64,000 nt of DNA, taken from assembly GCF_030160395.1 (NCBI RefSeq), contig NZ_BSOG01000002.1, positions 883,280 through 947,279 of the forward strand, in the 5' to 3' direction. This DNA comes from Chitinimonas prasina (GTDB lineage Bacteria; Pseudomonadota; Gammaproteobacteria; Burkholderiales; Chitinimonadaceae). This document shows positions 34,038 to 41,185 of the stretch, piece by piece. The notes under the pieces were generated by a model that did no database searches, was not told the origin of the DNA, and saw only the letters and a program-made list of their open reading frames with translations. Every line of letters begins with the position of its first letter. Positions within the stretch are counted from its first letter, which is position 1. A program made the position numbers and the translations under genes.

Positions 34038-34931
34038 ATGCAAGCCATGAATGCAAAAACGCAATACAGAGTTTCCGCTGCTGACCTAGAGGTCGTGTTG
34101 GCGCTGAGCCGCACCGGCACCCTCGCGATGGCCGCAGAGCGCTTAGGGCAGGACGCATCGACCGTCTTCAGAAGCCTTCAGCGCATCGAAAAGGGCTTAG
34201 GTCAACGCCTCTTCGAGCGATCCCGGCAGGGCTATCAGGTGTCTGAGCTTGCGCAAGATTTGGCGACCGAAGCAGAGCAGATGGAGGTGCACCTGGAGGC
34301 TGCCCGGTCGTTAACCCAACTGCGCCCTGAGCATGTCGCTGGATCAGTGCGGATTACGACAACCGACACCATCCTCCACGCTCTGGTTGCTCCGGCGCTT
34401 CACACCTTGCACAAGCAACATCCCTTGTTGTCGTACGACCTGCATGCGGGGAACGAGCTAGCAAGCCTTGTCCGAAGAGATGCTGACATTGCGGTGCGAG
34501 CCACACGTCGCCCACCGAACCACTTGGTTGGAAAGCATGTGGGTCCAATTCGCGTGGCGGTCTATGCCGCCCGCTCGTCATCTGTCCGCAAATTTGACGA
34601 GACCATGGTGAGGGACTATTGCTGGATTGCCCCTGACGATGCGTTGCCCGAGCATCCTTCCGTGGTCTGGCGAAAGAAGCATTTCCCGAAGGTAATGCCC
34701 ACTTACCGCGTGAACAGCATCCTTACGGTGGCAGATTTGGTTGCGAAGGATTTCGGCATTGGTCTACTCCCACTGTTTCTTGTAGAAGGCAATAGGCAGC
34801 TTCGAAGAATCTCTGAAGTGCTGGACGAGTGCCAAACAGAGTTGTGGCTGCTAACCCATACCGAATCCCGACACCTGCGTCGCGTATCCACCGTTTTTAG
34901 CCATTTGTCGCAGTGTCTTAGATTGGAATAG
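34038..34931 (+). CDS. LysR-family transcriptional regulator
   Basis: This 297-residue regulator has an N-terminal HTH (VLALSRTGTLAMAAERLGQDASTVFRSLQRIEKGLG) and an effector-binding domain. It is a paralogue of the regulator at 861-1745 (shared TVFR, HLVG, WIAPDD, ELWLLT). It is divergent from the DoxX-GST pair, which it probably controls through the dyad at 34007. By eye its base composition is less GC-rich than neighbours on the left, consistent with transfer. The ATG at 34038 or 34047 may be the start. Confidence 0.9.
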   Translation: MQAMNAKTQYRVSAADLEVVLALSRTGTLAMAAERLGQDASTVFRSLQRIEKGLGQRLFERSRQGYQVSELAQDLATEAEQMEVHLEAARSLTQLRPEHVAGSVRITTTDTILHALVAPALHTLHKQHPLLSYDLHAGNELASLVRRDADIAVRATRRPPNHLVGKHVGPIRVAVYAARSSSVRKFDETMVRDYCWIAPDDALPEHPSVVWRKKHFPKVMPTYRVNSILTVADLVAKDFGIGLLPLFLVEGNRQLRRISEVLDECQTELWLLTHTESRHLRRVSTVFSHLSQCLRLE

Positions 34932-35043
34932 GCAGTGGAGTCTTGACCTCCTCCCGGCAACCTGCGGTTGTTTTTACTGTCGCAGTACGTTCTCTCCAAG
35001 CGAAATTACCGAGTGAATTGACGAGGATGAAAACGGTCTTGGC

Positions 35044-35250
35044 CAGTGTGCCCCCTGGAAGACCAATACGTCGCTGGAAACCGCGACGCTGGAGGGGGTG
35101 TTCTGGTTCAATCGTCAGCAGCTGCTGGCCCCAATTGGGTATATCCCGCCCGCAGAAGCTGAGGCAAACTACTACAGGCAACTCGCCAGTCAGGCTGCAG
35201 TACCAGCCTGACTTAAACCAAACAGCCTCCACGGAAGTCCGGGCGGTTCA
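35044..35250 (+). mobile_element. 3' remnant of an IS3-family transposase and its right end
   Basis: The frame ending at TGA 35211 reads ETATLEGVFWFNRQQLLAP then IGYIPPAEAEANYYRQLA. This is the C-terminal end of an IS3-family OrfB (WFNxxRLLEPIGxIPPAEAE). After the stop comes CTTAAACCAAACAGCCTCC and GGGCGGTTCA, typical of the terminal inverted repeat region of these elements. No matching left end or upstream transposase domain is present, so only a fragment of about 200 nt survives. Confidence 0.8.
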
Positions 35251-35276
35251 ACATGCTTGGTTTGGCCTTGGTCAAG

Positions 35277-35789
35277 CTATTGCGTGACCGGTCGATTGGC
35301 GCGCTCGGCAGCCAAGAAGGGGGCGTAGTCGACATAGTCACGGTGGCTAATTACCTTGCCACCTTTGACCTCGATCACGATCACGATGGGGGTGACACTT
35401 GAAACATCACGACCGTCCCCCATGTCGACCGTCCAAGCTAAGTCACCTTCATAGAGCGCGAAATGGCCGGAGTGGATGACTCGCCGCTTCGTTAGCGCCA
35501 TTTGCCGGAGTGGGGCATAGGCTTTACGGAACCTCTGCATCACCGCCAGCTTGCCCTGCGTGCCGACGGCACCGAATACCAATGCTGCTGTGGGATCGTT
35601 AAAACTGGCGTCGTCGGCCAAGAGTGGTTCTAGTCGATCCCAATCTAGAGAGACATACGCTGCAAGATAAGCATCAGCGACGGGAGCCGCGGCGGCGGTT
35701 TCTGCGGTATAGCGTTTTGCGGTGGCTGCTGTGGCTGGCGCTGCGAAAGTTAGGATTAAAATCAGGATGACTGAGAAAGACTTATTCAT
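35277..35789 (-). CDS. Exported SnoaL/NTF2-like protein
   Basis: This 170-residue protein has a signal peptide (KSFSVILILILTFAAPATAATA) and one NTF2-like domain. Signs are AYLAAYVSLDWDRLEPLLADDASFNDP, FRKAYAPLRQMALTKRRVIHSGHFALYEGDLAW and ITVIEVKGGKVISHRDYVDY-like, which match ketosteroid-isomerase/SnoaL-type folds. A dehydratase or isomerase role is possible, and the substrate is unknown. It lies directly beside the IS3 remnant in an accessory stretch. Confidence 0.8.
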   Translation of the reverse strand: MNKSFSVILILILTFAAPATAATAKRYTAETAAAAPVADAYLAAYVSLDWDRLEPLLADDASFNDPTAALVFGAVGTQGKLAVMQRFRKAYAPLRQMALTKRRVIHSGHFALYEGDLAWTVDMGDGRDVSSVTPIVIVIEVKGGKVISHRDYVDYAPFLAAERANRPVTQ

Positions 35790-35901
35790 GGCTTGGTCTC
35801 TTAAATGGCTTGCTTGGTGCTACTAGTCCGCTGAAGGCGTATAAGTACTATGCGAATCGACAGCGGTTTTGGCGCCGATGAATGCCAGGTATTCCTCCTG
35901 A

Positions 35902-36384
35902 TCAGAAGTCTGGATAGTCAATGGGGTTGTTCTGTTTATCGAAACGTTGTCGGTATGCTCGCGGAATCGGACAATCCCACTTCGAACAGTGGTAGAAGCG
36001 GTAGCTGCCAGTCGTGCTGATCAGGAAACTGATCGACTGAACGTATTTGCGGTGAGCAAACGGTGCTACGTCCTTTGTACCATCGTCTTCCGTTTCGTCG
36101 TCACTGTCGTGGACATAAACCACGGCGCCCGAGTGTACGTCCATGTCACGCCCGATAAACTCTGCAATACCGCCAACAAAGCCACCGGCGGCGTACCAAT
36201 GCTTCCCACGCCGCACGAGCGTGCTGGCAAATTTGCTCCTGCCATCCCACACGACTAGTACGGCGGGCTCAGGGGACGCCTCGGCGAGTCGATGTATGCG
36301 GCCCACGGGAAATTCAGGTACGGAATTTTGCGCGTTCACCATCAGAGAAATACCAAGCGCCAGATATATGGCTGATTTCTTCAT
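35902..36384 (-). CDS. Exported protein of unknown function
   Basis: This 160-residue protein starts with ATG at 36384, preceded by AAGGAT, and has a signal peptide (MKKSAIYLALGISLMVNAQN). The mature part has an acidic stretch (DSDDETEDDG) and an aromatic C-terminal segment with two Cys (YHCSKWDCPIP). No family is recognised. By eye it is less GC-rich than most of the window. Its start codon overlaps the end of a TonB-receptor-like fragment upstream. Confidence 0.65.
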   Translation of the reverse strand: MKKSAIYLALGISLMVNAQNSVPEFPVGRIHRLAEASPEPAVLVVWDGRSKFASTLVRRGKHWYAAGGFVGGIAEFIGRDMDVHSGAVVYVHDSDDETEDDGTKDVAPFAHRKYVQSISFLISTTGSYRFYHCSKWDCPIPRAYRQRFDKQNNPIDYPDF

Positions 36385-36599
36385 GCGATATCCTTCCATG
36401 ATCCAAAATGGCGGTTAACCGGGCCGTTGTTGTCTGCAGAAAGCGAGCACACCACTTCGGTCCCAGCTTGCTTAACGCATTGCTCGATTCCTCGCCGTGT
36501 CACAACTTGAACCGGCGAAGCTGTTTCGCTGCTCACACGACGAATGCTGGATCCAATGACTTCAATTTTTCCTACCTTCTGCGGCTCATCAGCCCATAC
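36381..36599 (-). pseudogene. TonB-dependent-receptor N-terminal fragment
   Basis: A 72-codon open stretch without a start codon contains EPQKVGKIEVIGSSIRR followed by ETASPVQVVTRRGIEQ. This is the classic beginning of a TonB receptor plug (VEVTGSSIRR...ETALPVQVI...IE). After about 40 residues the sequence no longer fits, and it ends at TGA overlapping the next gene's ATG. There is no signal peptide and no barrel. It is probably a relic left by rearrangement. Confidence 0.5.
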
Positions 36600-37116
36600 A
36601 ACTAGCCCCCCCGCTTGCCGATCCCATCCACGCCAAAGCGCGAACGATTCCGCTTGGTTCCATCTCGAGTTAGCTCCCTCATCACATGATCAATTGGCTA
36701 TCTAGCGCCGTGTAGGCAACCGGCTCCTGTCTCAGCGCCCGAGGGGGGTCTACTCCCAATGGCTCCCTCTTTTCCAATGGAGAAAGGGGTAGCGACCGGT
36801 ACAACCAATTTAAACTGAACTCGCTGGTCCGACGGCGGCGCTGGGGTGAAACACCGGTGCGATGACGCGGCGGGATCAAAGACCGGTGGAGAGGGCTGAA
36901 ACTCAGGTGGGGTGTTTTACATTCACCACCACTGATTGCCCATATCAACTGGAGACGCGGTGTGAATCGGCGAGCATTGTGGGTGGGAACTACGGGAGGG
37001 GTATTACTCTGCGGGAGGGCGAAAAGCGGAGCGACGCGAGATTGGCGCCGAAGGGAAGGCGAACCCGGCCATTCGCACTTTCAGCTACGAGGTGCCGGTG
37101 CTGGCGGCGCGGCTTG
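36600..37116. other. Gene-poor stretch, probable rearrangement debris
   Basis: This stretch of about 515 nt between the receptor fragment and the LytTR regulator has no convincing gene. Overlapping frames on both strands have arginine- or proline-rich shadow compositions. With the IS3 remnant and the receptor fragment nearby it looks like decayed mobile or foreign DNA, but I cannot name an element. Confidence 0.35.
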
Positions 37117-37899
37117 TCAGCTCAGCGTGAGTACGGCGCGAACGGCGTCGACGTATCGGCTACTCACCGCAACCTGACTCCCGTTGCGAAGAGTGAGTGC
37201 ATAGGTTCCATCACCGGTCACGCGCAGCTGCTGCATCTGCTGGCGCCGCACCAAGTAGCTCCGATGCACCCTGATAAATGTCCGAGGGTCCAGCAATGTT
37301 GCCATATGACTGAGTGTGGCACGGTGCAGCACGATGCGATGTTCGAGATGCAGGGAAACGTAATTACCGGATGCGCTGAGAAAATGAATGTCGCCCAGAT
37401 CAACAGACTCAATGGCCCCAACGGAGCGAACCGTTATCCGGTCGAGGTAAGAGGAGGCCGGCGTCTCAATGGCCTCGAGTGAGCGCCGAAGTACTTCGGC
37501 GTAACTTCCTTGTCGAAGGGCAAGCATGGAGCTTGCTCGAGCCAACGTCTGCGCTAGGCGCTCGTCATCAAATGGCTTAAGGAGATAATCGAGCGCGTGC
37601 GCCTCGAACGCTTCAACGGCATAGCGCTCGTAGGCAGTCACGAAAACGATGACAGGTGGGTGTGCAAGTGCCGATAGCTCCCGTGCGAGTTTCAGGCCGG
37701 ACTCACCGGGCATCTGGATATCCAGAAACGCGACATCGCACGGTGATACGGCCCACTGGGCCCGAGCCTGCTCAGCGCTGCTGCACTCCGCCAGCAATTG
37801 CCACTCAGGGAACCCGGCAAGGGCATAGCGCAAATTGAGCCGACCAGGTGTTTCGTCGTCTACTACCATGGCGCGAATCGGAACCTGTCGCTCAGTCAT
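37117..37899 (-). CDS. LytTR-family response regulator
   Basis: This 260-residue regulator has an N-terminal receiver (VVDDETPGR; phospho-acceptor Asp in CDVAFLDIQMPGESG, about residue 56; TAYERYAVEAFEAHALDYLLKPFD). A C-terminal LytTR DNA-binding domain follows (about 160-258, ITVRSVGAIESVDLGDIHFLSASGNYVSLH, RVHRSYLVRR). It is the partner of the kinase just upstream, overlapping it by 8 nt. I chose the ATG at 37899 for the receiver domain. Targets are unknown. Confidence 0.92.
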   Translation of the reverse strand: MTERQVPIRAMVVDDETPGRLNLRYALAGFPEWQLLAECSSAEQARAQWAVSPCDVAFLDIQMPGESGLKLARELSALAHPPVIVFVTAYERYAVEAFEAHALDYLLKPFDDERLAQTLARASSMLALRQGSYAEVLRRSLEAIETPASSYLDRITVRSVGAIESVDLGDIHFLSASGNYVSLHLEHRIVLHRATLSHMATLLDPRTFIRVHRSYLVRRQQMQQLRVTGDGTYALTLRNGSQVAVSSRYVDAVRAVLTLS

Positions 37900-39049
37900 G
37901 GCGGCGCAGCGGTATTTGCACGGTAACGACGAACTGGTCATCGACTGTTTGGGTAGAGAGGTTGGCAGCAGCGCCGAATGCCAAGTGCAATCTTTCACGC
38001 GTGTTGTTTAAGCCAAGGCCGGTGCCGGGATTGGTGGGCAGCTGTCCCCGCGTGGGGTTGGACACCGTTAGCTTTAGTATGTCGGCGCAAGCTGCCAAAG
38101 CGATAACAATCTCGCTGGATTCGTTATGTCGTTCCAGGTCATGGCGCAGCGCATTCTCAACCAAGGGCTGCAACAACAGCGGGGGGAACTGCATACTCAT
38201 CAGGCGGTCTTCGATGTTCTCAAAGCGAACCCGCAACCTTTCGCCAAATCGCAGTTTCTGTAGTTCCAGGTAGTCGCGAACAAAGTGAATTTCGTCTGCG
38301 AGCGTTACCCATTCCTGAGTGCTGGCCGTGAGCGCATAACGCAGCAACATACTCAGTCGACTGAGTGCGCTGATGGCGAGTTTCTTTTCTTCGGCACGGA
38401 CCAGCGCGCTAATGGCGTTCAGCGCATTGAACATGAAGTGTGGCTCCAGCTGCGCACGGAGTGCCGCCATACGCTGCCGTTCCAGAGCGAGATGTAGCGC
38501 CAGGTTTTCCGCCTCGATCACACGCTGGTGCCGCATCATCTGCAGTTGCTGAGCCACCAGTGCCAGCGCATACACCGCTCCGCTGTACCCAACAAAAAGT
38601 AGGTAGTCCCACAAGGCGTACTGGACCGGCAGTCGGTTCAGGGCTGGCAACAAGCCTACCCATGGCTGGTTGCCAATCACGTAGGTAGTCACGAAGTTGG
38701 CCAGGATGGTGTAGGGTAAAAAGTAGCACACGCTTCCCCACAGCAAAGGAGTCAGCATTTTTCGGATTCGAGTCAGCCCACCGGGCTGGCGCATGAGACA
38801 GAGGTACAGCCACGCGCAATACCCAGCCATGGGGAGGCTATACACACACATTTGAGCCGCAACGGCTGACAGCTTCAGGTCTTTGCCGCTACGAAGCTGA
38901 TCCCCGACGCCGGCGATGGTTTGCATTAACGCAATGAAGGACCAGATCAGCATGCTGATCAGCAGAACCCGTTGCCAGCGCAGCGGCGGCACTACGGTCT
39001 TAGCCTGGTCTGGCGCGGTCAGGTCACTGGTAGGGAGCCGCATGTTCAT
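37892..39049 (-). CDS. LytS/YehU-type sensor histidine kinase
   Basis: This 385-residue membrane kinase has about five to six transmembrane helices (residues 25-175), then a His_kinase domain with phospho-His in AQLEPHFMFNALNAI (about 210) and a C-terminal ATPase domain (LLQPLVENALRH, GTGLGLNNTRERL). There is no recognisable extracellular sensor domain. It forms a two-component pair with the overlapping LytTR regulator. ATG at 39049 or 39043 may serve as start. Confidence 0.92.
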   Translation of the reverse strand: MNMRLPTSDLTAPDQAKTVVPPLRWQRVLLISMLIWSFIALMQTIAGVGDQLRSGKDLKLSAVAAQMCVYSLPMAGYCAWLYLCLMRQPGGLTRIRKMLTPLLWGSVCYFLPYTILANFVTTYVIGNQPWVGLLPALNRLPVQYALWDYLLFVGYSGAVYALALVAQQLQMMRHQRVIEAENLALHLALERQRMAALRAQLEPHFMFNALNAISALVRAEEKKLAISALSRLSMLLRYALTASTQEWVTLADEIHFVRDYLELQKLRFGERLRVRFENIEDRLMSMQFPPLLLQPLVENALRHDLERHNESSEIVIALAACADILKLTVSNPTRGQLPTNPGTGLGLNNTRERLHLAFGAAANLSTQTVDDQFVVTVQIPLRRHD

Positions 39050-39224
39050 ACTTCAAGGCTACTGATTTCGTCTTGCCGGCGCACGGCCAATTCATACCGG
39101 CTGATCGGCTTTTCGTCACAGATCCTGCCTTCGTCTCGCGTGCGGATTGCGCTTCACGTCTTTCTGCGAGTACCCAATCACGGCTTGCTTGTTGCGAGTG
39201 TATCGGGCCGCTAAGGAGGCGACC

Positions 39225-39266
39225 ATGCCGAACCGTCTCGATCCTCGGGTGGATGGTTACCAGTGA
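39225..39266 (+). CDS. Possible 13-residue peptide with a perfect Shine-Dalgarno
   Basis: AAGGAGG lies five bases ahead of ATG at 39225. The frame encodes MPNRLDPRVDGYQ and stops at 39266. It is divergent from the LytTR kinase gene. It may be a real small peptide, a leader, or the severed start of a lost gene. There is no similarity to cite. Confidence 0.25.
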   Translation: MPNRLDPRVDGYQ

Positions 39267-39284
39267 GCGAAACAGGGGCGTGAC

Positions 39285-39368
39285 ATGAATACGGTTCATC
39301 AAATCATCATAGATATTATGGCTGGGTTGGCGCTGATTGCAGCATCGGCCGGTGAGACGCTGGATTAA
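39285..39368 (+). CDS. Possible 27-residue hydrophobic peptide
   Basis: A frame with AGGGG seven bases ahead of the ATG encodes a hydrophobic segment (IIIDIMAGLALIAASAG) and ends LD-stop. It begins 18 nt after the preceding tiny frame. It could be a small membrane peptide or a truncated signal sequence. The remaining 39369-39545 shows nothing else recognisable. Confidence 0.25.
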   Translation: MNTVHQIIIDIMAGLALIAASAGETLD

Positions 39369-39545
39369 GAAATCGATTCGAAGCAGCTGCCACCCGGCTG
39401 CACAGGCTATCAGGCAGTACTTTCCCTGGCGCTAGCTATCAGCGCTGCATGAGCCAGCGTGCTCCCCGCCCGCGCTGATACCACCCAGCAAGATGAAGAA
39501 CACCAATTCTTCCATCTTTAGAAACAATCAATTCACCGAATCAAC

Positions 39546-39596
39546 CATTCTTCCTCCGATCGGTTTTTGGCAAAGTAGCGTCACTTGCATCGCAAC
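39546..39596 (+). promoter_or_regulatory. Conserved upstream block, copy 1 (AhpD-like gene)
   Basis: CATTCTTC, 15 nt, GGCAAAGT, then TCACT and GCAAC: the same order and spacing occur upstream of the paralogous gene at 44320. It ends 35 nt before the ATG. It probably represents a shared promoter or operator inherited by duplication. Confidence 0.5.
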
Positions 39597-39631
39597 ACGG
39601 ATGCCAACACTACTGAAGACAAGGACCCACC

Positions 39632-40168
39632 ATGAGCCGCATTGCGCTCATCACACCCGAAATTGCCACGCGTGAACAGCACGCTCTGTTGCATAGCGTT
39701 GGCGAGCTGCAAGGCTATATCCCGAATCTGCTTCGGATCGTTGCGAACTCGCCCGCCGCGCTACGTGCGTTTCTCGACCTGCACAGCCTTACTCGTGACG
39801 GCAGCCTGGACCTCCCCACCCGGGAGCGGATTGCAATTGCGCTCGCCCAGAAGAACGGAAGCACCTACTGCCTTTCGGCCCATGCGCAGCTAGGCAGCCA
39901 AGCCGGACTAAATGGTGCCGAGATGGAATCGAACCGGCTGGGCGACAGTCACGATGCCAAGGCGGCTGTGGCTGTCCGCTTTGCCTGCCGGCTGATCGAA
40001 CAACGCGGTGATCTCGATGACGATCAGCTCAGATCCATGCGCAATGCCGGCTACAGCGACGCAGAAATTGTGGAAGTGATTGCACATACCGGGATGAACT
40101 TCCTGAGCAATCTGATGAGCAAAGTAAGCCAGGTCGAAATTGATTTTCCCCTGGTTTCGCTGAACTGA
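39632..40168 (+). CDS. AhpD/carboxymuconolactone-decarboxylase-like protein lacking one redox Cys
   Basis: This 178-residue all-helical CMD-fold protein has the AhpD active-site region RERIAIALAQKNGSTYCLSAH. The usual motif is E-x11-C-x2-C-x3-H. Here Glu65, Cys80 and His84 are present, but the first Cys is Ser77. Its paralogue at 44320 has Cys77. Disulfide-based peroxidase reduction is therefore unlikely for this copy unless it uses a one-Cys mechanism. AAGGACCCACC precedes the ATG. A GST gene follows 250 nt downstream. Confidence 0.88.
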   Translation: MSRIALITPEIATREQHALLHSVGELQGYIPNLLRIVANSPAALRAFLDLHSLTRDGSLDLPTRERIAIALAQKNGSTYCLSAHAQLGSQAGLNGAEMESNRLGDSHDAKAAVAVRFACRLIEQRGDLDDDQLRSMRNAGYSDAEIVEVIAHTGMNFLSNLMSKVSQVEIDFPLVSLN

Positions 40169-40417
40169 GCGCCCACAACATGATCTCCAAGTTACTACAT
40201 TTCGTGCGCAATCGTCGCCACGGCCGTCACTTCGTCCCATCAACATCAGCAAGCGGTTTGAGCTGGCTGCTGCTCGCTGGTCATGCGCCACAACGAAGCC
40301 CCGTTGCTGAAGGCCGCGATCTACTGGCTCTGGTGGACGGAGTCGATCATCTCGATATGGCCCTGCAGCTTCACTGTACCTACTAACCCCCCGACCCACC
40401 CTTACAGGAGTACTCTC

Positions 40418-41044
40418 ATGTCCAAACAACCCGTCAAACTCTATACCTTCCCCCTGTCCGGTCATGCACACCGTGCCCGGCTAGCGCTGTCGTTGCTGAA
40501 CGTGCCTACCGAGCTGATCGAAGTGGATCTACGCAAGGCGGAGCACAAGCAGCCCGGCTTTCTCAAGATGAATACCTTTGGCCAGGTACCGGTCATTGAC
40601 GACAACGGCACCGTGATTGCCGATTCCAATGCCATCCTGGTGTACCTGGCTCGCAAGTACGGCAACAGCGACTGGCTGCCGGCCGACGCTGCAGGAGAAG
40701 CCGCTGTTCAGCGCTGGCTGTCAGTTGCTGCAGGGCTGGTGGCATTTGGTCCAGCTGCTGCGCGACTGGTGACCGTATTTGGTGCAGGTTTCAACGCTGA
40801 TGAAGTTATCAACCGCTCGCATAATCTGCTCAAAGTGATGGAGGCTGAACTGGCTGACCGTCCCTTCCTGATCGGCAGCAAGCCCAGCATTGCAGACATC
40901 GCCAACTACACTTATATCGCCCATGCACCCGAGGGTAATGTTGCGCTGGGTGCTTACCCCAATGTCAGCGCTTGGCTCCGTCGCATCGAAGCCTTGCCTG
41001 GTTTTGTGGGCATGCAGAAAACCGCCGTTGGCCTGGCTGCCTGA
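40418..41044 (+). CDS. Glutathione S-transferase
   Basis: This 208-residue GST has a thioredoxin-like N-domain ([53 protein letters not shown]; conserved cis-Pro and DSNAI glutathione contacts) and a helical C-domain with [20 protein letters not shown]. The S-G-H-A-H segment supplies the likely active-site Ser. CAGGAG precedes the ATG. The 249-nt region upstream holds no recognisable gene. Context of AhpD-like and ferredoxin-reductase genes suggests detoxification of electrophiles or peroxides. Confidence 0.92.
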   Translation: MSKQPVKLYTFPLSGHAHRARLALSLLNVPTELIEVDLRKAEHKQPGFLKMNTFGQVPVIDDNGTVIADSNAILVYLARKYGNSDWLPADAAGEAAVQRWLSVAAGLVAFGPAAARLVTVFGAGFNADEVINRSHNLLKVMEAELADRPFLIGSKPSIADIANYTYIAHAPEGNVALGAYPNVSAWLRRIEALPGFVGMQKTAVGLAA

Positions 41045-41185
41045 TCAGCCAGTTGCAAAGGGCAGGCAAATTGCCTGCCCTTGAAAGCATACTTGTCACG
41101 AATAAGGCTTCAGCCTTCTGCGGGTCGCCCGGCTGCGCCAGAACAAAGCAGTTCCGTGCACCAGCGTATCGACTAAGGAAAAACC

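Noticed and set aside
40169..40417. Possible gene remnant between the AhpD-like and GST genes
   Set aside because: Frames on both strands were read; none gave a recognisable family and several contain stops.
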